Source: Podaxis mareebaensis (Eukaryota > Basidiomycota > Agaricomycetes > Agaricales > Agaricaceae). Taken from it: 64,000 nt of DNA. A program made the translations under genes and the position numbers. Shown here piece after piece: positions 34,398 to 46,286 of the stretch (its first letter is position 1; each line of letters opens with the position of its first letter). Location: the NCBI GenBank assembly GCA_018524725.1, contig JAEUWP010000125.1, forward strand, positions 21,506 to 85,505. Direction: 5' to 3'. The notes under the pieces were generated by a model. That model had not been told where the DNA came from and did no database searches. It saw only the letters and a program-made list of their open reading frames with translations.

Positions 34398-36025
34398 ATG
34401 AGCGCTGCTCGAGTTGCAAGGGACAATACTGCGAGGATGCTCGTCTCTGTAGATGGAACGCAGATTTATGCGAATGCGGTTGATGATCCTCCGAAGCAGG
34501 CTATTGTATTCATTCCATGGCTTTGCTTGGAGTTTGGTAGCATTCGACATGTTTTGTGATCCTGATGAAGAGGTGAATTCGGGGGTAGTAGGGAAAGGTG
34601 CCAGCGTCTGTCTGGCGTCGAGGCTGAGTGAAATTGGAGATGTTGTTGAGGAGAAAGGGATGTAAGGGCGAACGAAGAGTAGAGCGAAAATGGGGCGAAC
34701 AAAATACTTGTTTTCGTCGTACCTACTACACGACTTTTATGCTATGGTTCGAGGGGATTTCGTATAATGAAGGAAAGTGCTAGATTATAAGGAGAAATGG
34801 TCAGGGAAAATAGAAAAGAAAAGAAAAAGTACGAATCTTGTTGATTATGATGACTTTTCATTCCTAAGTATCCAACAACAGGAACAACAGTTGCGAACTT
34901 TGAATGCGAAATACGATATTGAAATGATAATCGGAGGTCGGATGCCTCGGGATGGCATGGCGCGCTCGGATAGTGGATCCCGTCGTCGGAGGGATCAAGC
35001 TCCACCTTCCGAAGGCGGAAGGAAATGGTGTGCGCATTGTTTTCTATGATCCGAGGGCATTGGGACATCGAGGTGGTGAACCGGCGGTGGCTTCTTATGG
35101 GAGGAGGACGGAGGATGGTGTCTACAACACCAGCCGATCTCCGATCCCATACTGACTGGACGAGTCGATTGTATCTTGTAAGGTTTCCTTCTGCTTTGCC
35201 TCCTACTTACGAACCGAAGGCTGTGATTGCGCTATGGAAGGTTAGGTACGATGTCAGAGGTTATGGGACGAGCGGGAAACTGGATATAGATGAAGATTGG
35301 GGGTCAGAGAGGTTTGTGCAGGATTTTAGGACAATCGTCGAGGCATTTAAGCTTCGAAGGCCGTTCGTTGCTGGTTGCCGTGTAGTTGATCATCGAAGTT
35401 CGTGAAGATAGACCCTAATTATCTCCTTGCCTTCCGCGGATACAAGAGTTCGGGAGGCAAGTAATAGAGCTTGTTAAGAAAGCACGGGGCCGCAATTGAC
35501 TCTCAGAATAGCTTCCCACTTAATCAACATTCTTTCGTTTCATCCCGTCGACTGTGTGACCGGGATCATCAATATCGCAGGAGCCACGTATATTAACGAC
35601 TCATTGGACACCGACTGTTCATGATTCCATTCATCGCTTGGTAACCTCGGAGAGCGTTGAGGATTTTCAGGCTGGGGCGACCGACTTTACTGGCGGGGGC
35701 TGTCATACTCTGCCTTGGGAGATGAGGCAATCGTGGTTGAGGAATGTTATGATCCAACTGCAGAGTGTCATGTTACAGTCAATAACCAGGGGACAAAATA
35801 CAGAAACATTAAAATGTAGGTATGACGGGGTTGCCGTGTTTGGTTATCTACGGGGATGAGGAAAAGGATGAGTTGGTTTCGGTTGACAAATTGCTTGGGT
35901 ACCGTAAAAATTGGGGGAATGTAACCGTGGAGTCTATTGAAGGAGGTTCTCACATGCCTTGGTCGAGGACAGGTGAACGCGTGGCCGCATCGTTCAAGGA
36001 GAAAAGTGATGGGTTGGGTAGGTAG
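34398..36025 (+). pseudogene. Alpha/beta hydrolase pseudogene
   Basis: Pieces of one alpha/beta hydrolase lie in order on the plus strand but in shifting frames. From ATG 34398 the reading VSVDGTQIYANAVDDPPKQAIVFI runs into a +1 shift near 34514; the next frame resumes with HGFAWSLVAFDMFCDPDEE (the HGF oxyanion strand). After a long non-homologous stretch, LYLVR and, across a good 54-70 bp intron, YDVRGYGTSGK ... VEAFKLRRPFVAG appear (about 35160-35380). The serine nucleophile segment (expected GxSxG after VVAGW) is lost. The C-terminal part (35822-36025) has LPCLVIYGDEEKDELVS and GGSHMPW. The frameshift, the missing nucleophile and the insertion make it non-functional. It is related to the hydrolase end at 3-293. 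Confidence 0.7.
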
Positions 36026-36626
36026 CGTCGTGGAATCTTCGTTATAGATCGATAGGTGCGTTTCGACAGCTTCTTACCAATATCAGTAGGTTAATCGGTA
36101 TTGCACTTCGGCCGTTATGAGTACATATTATAGAATGTGGAAGAAAATCCGAGGCATCTCGACTGGTAACCAAGCCTACCTGATTTCATTGTCCCGGATA
36201 ATCTTGTAGCAGCGGACGCAAGAGGGCTTTAGAAGGTAACGGGCGCCCCGCTTGCGAAGGAGACGGAGATCGAGGGTAGGAAACCGCAGCTAGGCTGAAC
36301 TTCATATATCGGGGGCTGTAATTCACTGGCGATAACCACTCGTCCTCGCTTCCCGGCATTGATTTTGTGTGTTGTGACAGCGCCATTGGACTTGGCTGGT
36401 TAATTTTCGTTATACCACGGTCTTTAGCCATTGTTGTCAGGTCCATCCTAATGTTCTAGATGCGTATGGTTGGGTTGCTCTGGGAAAATATAAAGACAAA
36501 TCTTATCGATTGACCGACCGATGATCCGAGCCATCAGTACGAGCCATGTACTGTACAGATGGTACTGAATGGGTTGGCCAACAGTGACGTTGATGGCGTT
36601 GATCCTGTCCAGACGCAGAGAATGCA
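36026..36626. other. Intergenic before element B
   Basis: No gene or known repeat is seen between the hydrolase relic and the TA target site of element B. Confidence 0.4.
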
Positions 36627-36628
36627 TA

Positions 36629-37430
36629 CAGTTGCCTCTGCCTTATCCCATACTTGTCATAACCCATACTCTGTCATAACCCATAGCAAATTCCTTCCAC
36701 CAAGATGGTTCACAGGGGTTTTCGACCCATAACCCATAACTCTGTATATTCACATAACCCATAGCCTTTTGGAGCCAAAAACCCATAGCGCCGGTGACCA
36801 TATATAGCAGTTGCCTACATTAAGAGCGTGACATTCTTAGTTGCAATTGTCTATGTGTGGTGAACGGTTGTATTATAGCAACTGAACAATTTTCTGAGAA
36901 CCTCAGCTATGTCCTCCTCACTTATTCAGACATTGGAAAAGGGCTTACATGCTCTTGAATGCCAAATCCAATCATGAAAAACCCTGCTCCAGACCCAGTT
37001 GAAGCAGGGAAAGCAGATCTCCGAAGCAGAAGAGCATTGATTTGATAATGAAGCCAACCTCATTGACAAAACCCACGTCATCACCTTGCTGAAGGAACAA
37101 CTCAATGTACAGCTTGACGAAGCACAAAGTGTGGTGGTGAAACGGCTGAGGGAGGCAGCAGGTGATCTCCCAAGGGCAGTTGGGAAAAAGCAAAAGCATA
37201 TGTATTCAGGCATTACCACTAGTTCATGGAGCTGAGTGAAACGGACATAAAACTACCACCTAACTTAGATTCGCCATAATATGCCATGTAGGATAGCCTT
37301 CATGATTATTTCAAGCGTAATTATTCAAAATTTAATCGATTTTCACAACATATTCTCATAACCCATACTCTGTCAAAACCCATAGCCCAGCCATGTCACA
37401 AAGGGGTATGGAATAAGGCAGAGGCGACTG
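36629..37430 (+). mobile_element. Element B: second, shorter copy of the TA-flanked element
   Basis: The ends start CAGTTGCCTCTGCCTTATCC (left) and, read inverted, CAGTCGCCTCTGCCTTATTC (right): a 25-bp terminal inverted repeat with two mismatches. TA flanks it at 36627-36628 and 37431-37432. The left end carries the same ATAACCCATA repeats and spacer blocks as element A (ACCCATAGC-N5-CCTTCCACC, GCCAAAAACCCATAGCGCC), and the right end has CATAACCCATACTCTGTC as in A. The core holds a broken homologue of the element-A gene. At 802 bp it is about 400 bp shorter than A, mostly through loss of the second exon region. Confidence 0.8.
36909..37320 (+). pseudogene. Broken copy of the element-borne small gene
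   Basis: Starts ATGTCCTCCTCACTTATTC with SSSLIQTLEKGLHALECQIQS, aligned to the element-A product (PATLLETLEKSLRVLKHQVS). Two in-frame TGA codons at 36975-36977 and 37038-37040 fall where A has Arg (CGG) and Trp (TGG). The conserved end VVVKRLREAAGDLPRAVGKKQKH follows. A short remnant of exon 2 with the final motif (SLHDYFKR, compare SILDYFPR) lies near 37293-37320, so most of exon 2 is deleted. Despite the stops, amino-acid similarity is retained over about 100 codons. Confidence 0.65.
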
Positions 37431-37432
37431 TA

Positions 37433-37977
37433 TTGAAAGAAGGTTTGATGGGCACCCCGCAGTGTGAATTGAGTGCATGCCGTGGTGCGTCATCTCCCAA
37501 GAGTCGGATTGGCAGTTCTTCCTGAACGCGGGAGCCGGCAAGTAGCTGCGACCCTCGCCGAAGAATTTTTCATTGTATGGAGAAGGTTTACGGGCGCTGT
37601 GAGCATGTTGAAATGTGGTTAGGGTTTCGTTTTGGGAATGCGCTTGTTGTGAACACATACCAGAAAAGGGAATGTTTGAATTCAGGCACGGGTTTTTAGC
37701 GTGGCCGTCGCGTTTGTGGATTTGTCCGCCCAGTCCACGGCTCCCCCAAAGGTAAAAACACGAGGCAGGCCCTGCTGCTCAAGCCGCCACACGAGGCTCG
37801 CGCGTTCAACCTCCTCGATCTGCCTCACTTATCTATCTCTCTACTTAACCATCCCCCTTAATCTCCCTCGCGACACATTCTCCCTTGTTATCTTCTTTTT
37901 TACTGCTCCCTTGTTTTTTTCTCTTGCTTTCTCTGCATCACCTTTGCCTATTATTCGCTTAATTATTGCCCACCACT
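37433..37977. other. Intergenic; pyrimidine-rich 5' region of the next gene
   Basis: No gene is seen. From about 37800 to 37975 the plus strand is strongly T/C-rich (for example TCTTCTTTTTTACTGCTCCC), typical of a fungal core promoter/5' UTR, running up to the ATG at 37978. Confidence 0.45.
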
Positions 37978-40900
37978 ATGTTCTTCACCTCGCGACCGTC
38001 TCGTCGGGCCTCTCCAGAGGAGTCTGCGTCACAGCCGAATAACAACAACTCTCCGGTCAACAATAGTCCGACTAGTCCTGACCCCTCTCCCAACGACAAC
38101 CGTGCGGATACCTCTCAACCTTCCTCCTCCTCACCACCTCGAATGTCTAAAGACTCAGAGGGCTATCCTTCCTGGCTACCCAAACGACCTCCACCACCCG
38201 CGCCTGCATCAACAATGCACTCCTCTGTCGGTGTGCCAGAGCCAGAACCAGACACCGATCCGGAGCTTTTTGCAACTCTCGGTGGACGCAAACCGACACC
38301 GCGTTCAGTCCGCATTGTTAGTCTGCATGGCGTTAATCCAACGGGGAGGGGGAAGGATGGTCGACGGGGGGCAGATAACTTACGTCCAGGACAACCCGCG
38401 CGGGCATGGTCTAAAGCAACTGCTCCAGCCATGCCTTCATCGGATGACCAAGGAGGATATGCCTATCCTTACTATACGTCGACTCGGATTCCTCAGCCCA
38501 AGTTCAACGCTAAGAACCTTGACCTTAGGAAGGGCGTAGTAACCCCCTCCATCTTAGCTCGCCTCTACTTCTACATCTTCCCCATCCTGGCCTTCGCCCA
38601 CCTGCCCCTACAGACGTACTTTGACTTTAATGCTGTATATATGCTAATCCAGTGAGTACCTCGCTTTCTTTCTTTACCATGAACCTTTCTGCAGCTCTTT
38701 TTGCCTTGTCTCCCCGACTCCGAAACCGGTTCGACACTATTCTAGCGCTATGCCTTGTTGCTTCCTTGCTTCTCGCGTGATCTCTTTTATATCATATGCC
38801 CCATTCGCGCTGCCGATATTAATCGTTTGTTTATGGCAGAGTCTCCAAGCACCCTAATCCAGAAGCTCCCGGCGTGCCCGGCTCAGGCAGGAATTGGGCA
38901 CTTGCGGCCGCCGCCTACGTTGCATGTTGGTTGGTATGGATCGTGTGCGTCTTCATACTTTACGAACTAGTCTATTCGTTCATCCGGAGATGGCGAGTCA
39001 GTGAGTACCATTTCAATGTCACGGTCTGGATAGCCAGAACGCTTACTCACCACCTCTCCCTGAATAGAACGCCCCCTTATGATGCCCATTTACCTTTCCT
39101 CCCCTGCCTACACATTCGCATCCCTCACCTCCTATACAAACTTCCGCTTCCTCCTTTACCTTCGGTTACAAGCGTTTTTCGGAGAGCATGGCAGTCTTCG
39201 TGATGGCCTTGCGGAGACCTTCTACTGGTATTCGCAAAATCTTCCAACAGTGGCCTTGCTTATTCCTCGTGCTGGTCTGTGTCTTGCCCTCCTCCTCGCA
39301 TTCTCCAGACCGCAGGCCGGAACCCTTGCTTTGGCCAGTATGGGAATTAATAACCGCGATGGCACATTTTTCAGGAGGAATGACGGAACGCTTACCGATT
39401 ATGCGAGGGGCGTGTTGATTGCCAATGCCACATGGACTGCTTGGAGGATTCTCCTGCTTCTGATAAGCTGGATTGGGCTCTGGATTCTCAGTGGGCAAGG
39501 CTGCGCCGGCCTTTGTGGACCCCGGTATCGATGGGAGGAAGAAGAAGCGGAAAAGGCCCGATCTTCGATATACAGCACTGAGAATGATTCAAATCGCGAT
39601 ATTGACGCTCTCGCTTGGGCGTGGAAGGAGTGCACGCGGTTGAGGATTCAGGATATTTATGAGTTGTGCTTGAACACGCCTGCGTTGCGTTGGGGCAGCA
39701 GTGCTTCCCCGGCACCGGGCTGGAAGCAGGAGAAGGGCAAGGAGGTTGCGGAACCGGATCCTGTTGAGGTCCAGCGCGTTCTGGCGGCTGTTGGGATTCC
39801 GACTGTTCCCGCTCCGGCAAGACGCCGTGTCCTCACAGACGATTTCTTCGAGAGCCCGAAGGAGGAGCAGGATATTCAGCTTCGACATCGGGAGTCGGAT
39901 AAGGGCATTGGGCCTTCAACTTTGCCATACCCCTTCAGCCAACAAGGTTCGGCGCAAGTGTCTAGTCAAGACAAAGTGCCATTCCCTCCTTCTCCCGGTA
40001 AGGGCAAGAAAGCGGCTTCAAGGTCGACGACAACCCATACGTCTACGGAGTCAACTTCAAGTTCTGGCTCAACAGAGTCAAGTAGTGGCAGTACAGAGGA
40101 TGATAGTGAGGATGACGACGAAGAAGAGGATGGCGACCAGTTCGAAAGTGGTGAAGAACCCTCCACCGGACATGCATCGAATTCGATGTCGAGTCTCGGT
40201 CACCCTATTTCCCCTTCCCGCAAGTACCCGTTCAACTTCCGCCAACCCGGGGGGCGAGGCGGGAACAGTATGTCTTCACGATCCCACCAATCTCGACCCT
40301 CCCAGTCCGGCGTTTCGCAATCTGGCGTCTCGTATTCTGGTATCTCGCAGTCGACCGGCAACCGCCCATCGACAGACTATCCTTCGGATCTGACGTCGAG
40401 CGAGAATTCCCGTCCTCGTGCGAGCCTTAGTCAGAGCAGTGGTGGCAGTGGTATCCCAATGCCTCCTCGCCATCCCAACCCGCAACCGCGCACGAGAGCC
40501 CCTTCCATCCCGTTACCACCTCTCCCGTCCCCGCCTGCTGCTGCTGCTACAGTGGAATTCCCCAGCATCCGCCTGAGAGCTGATAGTGGTATTCTACCTG
40601 GTGTGACGACGGTTGGCGCAGAGTTGATGCATGACGACGCAGAGAGCATCGCGAGCAGTGATTTTGCGAGCGATGAGCGACAGGATGAAGTTGGACTTCT
40701 CAGTCCTGGTGCTAGCCATACCAACCTTGAAGTTCCCGCGGCCGGTGGTCCAGGCTCTGCGTCTTCAAGATCGAGAACGGGTTCCTCAGCACGATCAAGA
40801 GCTAGCTCCAGTAGATCACAGCGCTCCAACCCCGCGATGCGATCCCGAGTGAGTTCACTTGGCGTTGCTGTGCGATCGCGTGCGCAGTCGTTGTTGCAGA

Positions 40901-41925
40901 GCGTTTCTGCGACGAGTTTGGGACTTGCAGGGGGTGCTACGAGGTCGAGGGCGAATTCATCGATGGCGAGGTTGGAAGAGGAGGCTGCGCATAGTTTGCC
41001 AGAGTTACCTTCACGTTTACGGGATGTTTCCGGTTCGACGCAGGAATCACGGTCTTCACAACCCTATTCGTTCTCGAACCCTCAAGCTTGGGAGGACCGC
41101 GGATATATCTCGTCGTCTTCGCATTCGAGGAGTGGAAGTGGAAGTGGCGCTGAGAATTGGACGTTTGGACAGCCTATGCCTTTTATGCGTCCTGGGAACT
41201 CGCACCTTCGGGAGGAGGTTATCAGCGACAGTGATCTTGAAGGCAATTCGAGGAGATTGGGAGAAACGAGGCGAGATAGTGATATTGAAGAGGTGACGCG
41301 GGAGTTTGGGCCTGTACGGACAACCCAATCACTAGTGGAAGTTGATCCGGAGTCTCTTATGGGTCCCGGAATGCCAGGTGCTTCCCCGATGTCTGCAAGT
41401 ATTGAAACGACTCCGAGCGCCCTGGATGTTTTCCATTCGGTAGAACCCTCGACGCGAACAGCATCACCATTACCACCCGCGACACCTCGTGAAGGTGACG
41501 CCGGCGCTGGCCCAAGTACGAGCGCTAGCCCGAATATTGATATTCCTTGGGGCCGTTACCGGATAGGAGAACCCTATGCGTTGCGTGGACGTGGTCAAGC
41601 ACATGGACGTAGGCCTGTAGGCGAGCGTTCAGTGAGCTCAACTCCACCTCAGGCAGGCACGGGGCAAACTAGTACGAGCACGAGCCCACCGGATATCAGC
41701 ACGGCTGCTCAGAGCTTTGTCACAGCGCCTGCAACCATTGAAGGGACTACGACTACGGAAGGCAGTGGTGAGAGGACCGAACAGGGGAGTCTGAATGAAT
41801 CATCGTGGAATGTTGCGACGACGTCGAGAGCGATGCGTGGTGCTGGTATTGGCAATGTCGGACTTGGTCCAGGTGGAATGGGGCCTGAGAGGGGAGACTC
41901 GATGGGCGATTGGAGACTGCGTTGA
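37978..41925 (+). CDS. Uncharacterised membrane protein with long Ser-rich disordered tail, 1230 aa
   Basis: Three exons (37978..38651, 38840..39000, 39068..41925) join in phase. About 190 disordered residues precede a membrane region: LYFYIFPILAFAHLPL, WALAAAAYVACWLVWIVCVFILYELV, VALLIPRAGLCLALLLAFS and WRILLLLISWIGLWIL, so probably four membrane passes. A cytosolic part (IDALAWAWKECTRLRIQDIYELC) and then about 750 residues of low-complexity Ser/Pro/Gly/Arg follow, with an acidic block (EDDSEDDDEEEDGD, about 40096-40135) and RS-like runs (SSRSRTGSSARSRASSSRS). I do not recognise the family; similar fungal proteins are often mislabelled proteophosphoglycan. ATG 37978 was chosen as the first Met after the pyrimidine-rich leader. 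Confidence 0.72.
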
Positions 41926-44381
41926 GGTGAGGCGTGTTGATTGTTGATTCCTGATTGTGTGCAGTGTGTGGTGTGGTGGAGGCGTGGTACGACTGCGGAG
42001 CTCATGATCCCGAATGAGATGAAATTCTGTTATGGTGTGGATGACTACCTAACTCACGTTCCCAATCTCCCAACTTTCCTCTTCATCTATCCTCGATTTT
42101 TGGTGTTGTTTTATTGATATCTTTTCCCTGCGTTATTTTCGTCTTGCTTTTCATTATTACCCCCCTCCCCATTGTGTTACCCCTCTAGAACGCATTACTA
42201 CCATTTGGAGGTTTTTGATTCCCATGTTCATATCATTATCCCCTTGGCTCCTGGCCCTCTGGCTTCCTTACCCCTCATCTCTTCTATCCGCTTCTGGGAC
42301 ACCCCCTTCTTACTTTCCGACTTCTCGATCTGCGCTCAGTAATATTGATTCGACTATTCATGATGACTTGCGATTTTCTGACGGCTTTATGTTTCCACGA
42401 CTAATACGTAGTTCTCTTCAAGAGGTATCAGCTTTATCTCGCGTTAGCTATTATTTGCTCTCCACGAACTATTATTCCATTCATGGCGTTTTGGACTAGC
42501 AATCAAGATAATCCACGACTTCTCTTGCATGATGAGCTTAGCTTTCTTTGTATACGTGTTATTTGGCTTGTACTTCATTTTGGCTCTGGTTATTTACCAT
42601 TATCGATCAAACTTGTTATCACTTCAACGCTGTACGACTCGTTCACACCGTTTACAGTGAAAACTGCAGATTAATTTGCGCTCTTGAACGCAATACGTCG
42701 GACTCACAAGATAAACACCTCCCTTATTCATCAATTTACAACCACATATCCCAGTGGTTTTCGCCAAGCCAATGCCCCCAATTTACACTTTTTTTTGTCA
42801 TCAGACCTCGTCTAATCTTGTCTGTAGGATTGAATTTCGCATCATGGATTCCATAACCCCCCGGAACTCGTCAATATCCCCCGCTGATGTTTGTTTTGCG
42901 TTCCTTGGATACCGCTCATATCCTCTTCTCAAGTCGTGTTACAACTTTCCGCGCCCTGCCATCGGACATGATGGTCTCCATTCCGTCAGATCCCATCCAA
43001 CCTTGTCTGCGAGATCGAATTTCATATCGTAACCTCCCTGAAGCTCGCCCATAGCCTCACTGACGTTTGGTTTGCGCTGTCATTTCGAGGTGAAAACGAG
43101 CAACATTACTACGACAATGAGCGTCATGAGACCGAAATACCTACGTCAGAAGGACTAAATTGCGGCGGTCGCGAAGGTATCTAGGTTAACGGGGCATGAT
43201 GATATGAGACATTAAGTAAATAATAGGACTTTCGGAAGACCATTAGATGCGCTCTAATACACCGTGTTTACCTGTAGCCACGATGCTTTCCCCGCACTCT
43301 GAATGTCCATGATCACCACGGCCTGCAATCCTGTTCGGATTATCGGACAGTCAATATCCGCGAGAGGAGTAGTATAAGTAAATGAATGGGCTCGTCGGTT
43401 GAACAAGGGTCTCATCTCAGAGTCACCGATGTATTGGTTGACGACTGAGGTGTGCAGACGGCCGGTTCGAATATCTATTCTATCACAGCAACCTGGCTAT
43501 CTGGCATTTGAAAATAATGTCCAAAAACACGATGGAAAGAGACGAGGCGGGAGTTCGTTCGACCGCTCCACCCCATCCTGATATGGGAAACCCGCCATCA
43601 GTTCAACTCGCATGGCTTGGTCGCCCGGAGTGGCGGCACGCCCGACCCTCCGTTCAACACGGGTAAAAGGCACCGCTTCAGTGTTATTCTCGAGGAATCC
43701 AGTGCCACTACTATCTCGCCTCAACAAACCATACGGCGTGCAAGTTATATTTGACGCCGCAGATGCGCTTCAAGTTCCGCAGCAGGGATAACACACAAAG
43801 TTGGCATGGGTATCAACTCCATATACATGGAAATGGTGACCCGGCATGTTCGGCCGCTGGGATGGTATCATGAAGACAGAGTTATCAGACATTGACACTT
43901 TACAATAGGTGGAGGAGGCTGAAGGATGTCATAAGCTGGTTAAATGAGCTGGTAATGACGGGCCCAAACGATATTAAGGAGAAAGTGTGTATTTTAGTTG
44001 TGACTTCGAACTGCTCCTCGCGGGCCCCGGGTTCCATGGGCTGGTGCGTCGGAACCATGTGTAAATGTGTGCAGTGTTCTAGCTCTACTGCGCTTGGATG
44101 TACTGAACCGTTCGAGACCGACTTTCCATCAGCCTCGATGGATCTGTCGCTCACGCGAGCGGATACCATATGAACATTCTTGTGATAACACCGAGCTTTC
44201 ATATAAGGTCTTGGTTTACCTTCACTCTGGATCCCTATTTCTAGTAGACATGGCTCTCACCACTGAAGTTGCTGTGCTATACGAAATAAATCTGAGTAAA
44301 GTGAGTTATCCTTTTCATTTTCTATTCTCCTCGCTCAATCATCCACCCAGTACTTTACTTGTAGGATAATTCAACCCTGAG
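41926..44381. other. 2.4-kb gene-poor stretch with an imperfect direct repeat
   Basis: No gene could be built. It holds the 3' UTR of the long membrane-protein gene, a T-rich section at 42080-42800, and an imperfect direct repeat at 42802-43076. A short frame from ATG 44250 with a good GTGAGT donor at 44301 and a TTGTAG acceptor at 44362-44364 may be a 5' UTR intron or upstream frame of the next gene. Confidence 0.35.
42802..43076. repeat. Imperfect direct repeat, about 90-99 bp
   Basis: 42802-42900 and 42987-43076 align over their length by eye at roughly three-quarters identity. Both begin CAGAtCcc/cct, pass through CTTGTCTG and GAATTTC, and end TGA(T/C)GTTTG(T/G)TTTGCG. Neither copy is coding. 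Origin unknown. Confidence 0.5.
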
Positions 44382-45880
44382 ATGAGTACAGATGCTTACC
44401 GTAGTCGAAACTGGGCTGGACAGTTGCGAGCTTCACTTTTTGGGTGCGTTCGTATCCTCTTAAACAGGAAGCCTGACCTCTTCACAAGACCTCTACGCCC
44501 AGACCTACGAGTTCTTTCTGACTTTAACCACAGAGGTTCTTTTCCTCTGGCCCTCACGATGGTCTCTCGTCAAGAGCGTCTACTTGTTGGCAAAATACTC
44601 CTTCCCAATAGAGGGCCTTCTCCTCTACTTTGTTTCATGTTTGTTACGACTAACCCGATCCATTAACTCCCACTAACGCCGCACCTTTCTAGATTCTTCA
44701 GCAGTTCCTAGTAATATCCGTAAAATGCTCATGATTTTCGTTGATCGTAGGTCTGAGTCTACAGTGATGCCAATACGCTGCTAACGATCTATCAGTCTCA
44801 AACTTCTTTGCTGGGTGTATCGCTGAAGGTCATTGCCATATCCAGCTACATTTAAGTTACTTTCTAATCTACTTAATCTCAACCAGGACTTCTGGCCTTC
44901 CGAGTCTGGGTTGTTTCAGGCAAGGGGAGGGGTTTAGGAGTTTTCTTGACCATGTTCTTCCTCCTGTCGGCCGGAGGCGGGACCGCCCTAATCTGTGTTT
45001 TTTGGGCCGTGGAGGGACGTGATTCAAGTAAGTGAAGCATTATCCAGCACCAGAGCACCACCGTAGCTGTATTTCATCTTCGTGCATAGCCTTTCAATCG
45101 AGCAACTACGTCAACGGATGTACCTTGTTGACTAACAACTCTGGAACAGCCGAGGTACTGAGCCTTGTACTTCTGGCTCTGATTGCAGGCTATGTGGCAG
45201 GTATGATAATCAATCGTAATTACCCCGTCCCCTCGCCTGAGGTCTCCGTGGGATTAGCACTCACCTTAATAATGATTATCCATTATTTCAAATCCGGTTG
45301 GCCAATTCCTTTCCCTTTGTAGATCTTGACACTAATCCTTTCTCTTTGAAAGAGCTAATAGGACAGTCTAAGTTCTCTGGGAGGGTTCAGTTGGATGGTA
45401 AGTCACAGATGCAGCGGTCATCGTATATATTGAACTAATGCCAGGAATTGCACAGGACTCCTTCCATATTTTTGCCTTCTAAGTATGTATTTTATCATGC
45501 GACTCTTCTGCGGCGTCCTCAAATCATACCTGGAAGCAATTACCCTGTGCACACTCTCCACATCCCTTATGAATGGGGTGAGTTCCTGGTGATTGTACCT
45601 TTCTTGAAATACTACTCATAGTGAAGATAGGGGCACTGTATTTGGATGGTCAGGTATGTTACGATCACTCGGGGCATGGATCTCAAACACTGATCAGCGG
45701 GAACCACAGAGTCCAACGAGTGGCCCATACGGTAATAGCTTGTCGGGTGATTCTTACGACGAGAGCAAGGGCACGGAAAGACTGGGAAGTTGCGATCCCT
45801 TCCATAGCATCTTCCGACGATGCCAATACACCCCAAATGCGAGCTCTGAATCCTTCGGATGCTCTGTAATCATTCTCTAG
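44382..45880 (+). CDS. DUF6533-type multi-pass membrane protein (3' part unresolved)
   Basis: Exon 1 44382..44400 (MSTDAYR) and exon 2 from 44468 join in phase and read SLTSSQDLYAQTYEFFLTL, TTEVLFLWPSRWSLVKSVYLLAKY. That is the hallmark DUF6533 segment of Agaricomycete membrane proteins. Further in-phase exons read SNFFAGCIAE-GLLAFRVWVVSGKGRGLGV (intron 44826-44886), FLLSAGGGTALICVFWAVEG and, after an intron ending at 45088, FQSSNYVNGCTLLTNNSG plus the hydrophobic EVLSLVLLALIAG. Several exons in between (about 44640-44790) and after 45200 could not be joined with confidence. The gene may be decayed at its 3' end, so the end coordinate is approximate. Function unknown. Confidence 0.55.
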
Positions 45881-46286
45881 TAATGTCGCGACTCACCTTA
45901 ACCCTCCGTCTATTTAGATTGATGGATACTTGTTTCACGTATGGTGGAATATGAGCTCATGGCATGCGTTTCTCCTTCCCGAGTTCAATAGATGTCCCCT
46001 TTAAAGGGTGTTTAGTTACCCTGCCAGAAGGTTGCGCCTGAGGCACCGTCGTCTGCGCGGTTGAGTGGTCGCCTTCGTTCTCCTTTGATAGCGTGTGCGT
46101 CATATCAACGAGCCGACCCATACCGCCTCCAACCTCGACTCCCTCTTCAACAGCTTATCCGGCATTAGAATTAGAGCGGACGGACCATACCACGCCCTGC
46201 TCGCCGTATTTATCTGCAATTCCCATTATCAGCCAATATAGTCTCATTTCAACATGCCATCCATGAATCAAGAATTACATAGAAGG
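45881..46286. other. Intergenic between convergent genes
   Basis: No feature is recognised; it should contain the 3' UTR of the minus-strand AlkB-like gene. Confidence 0.4.

Noticed and set aside
43455..43475. GGTTCGAAT resembling a tRNA B box
   Set aside because: No acceptor stem, anticodon arm or A box can be folded around it.
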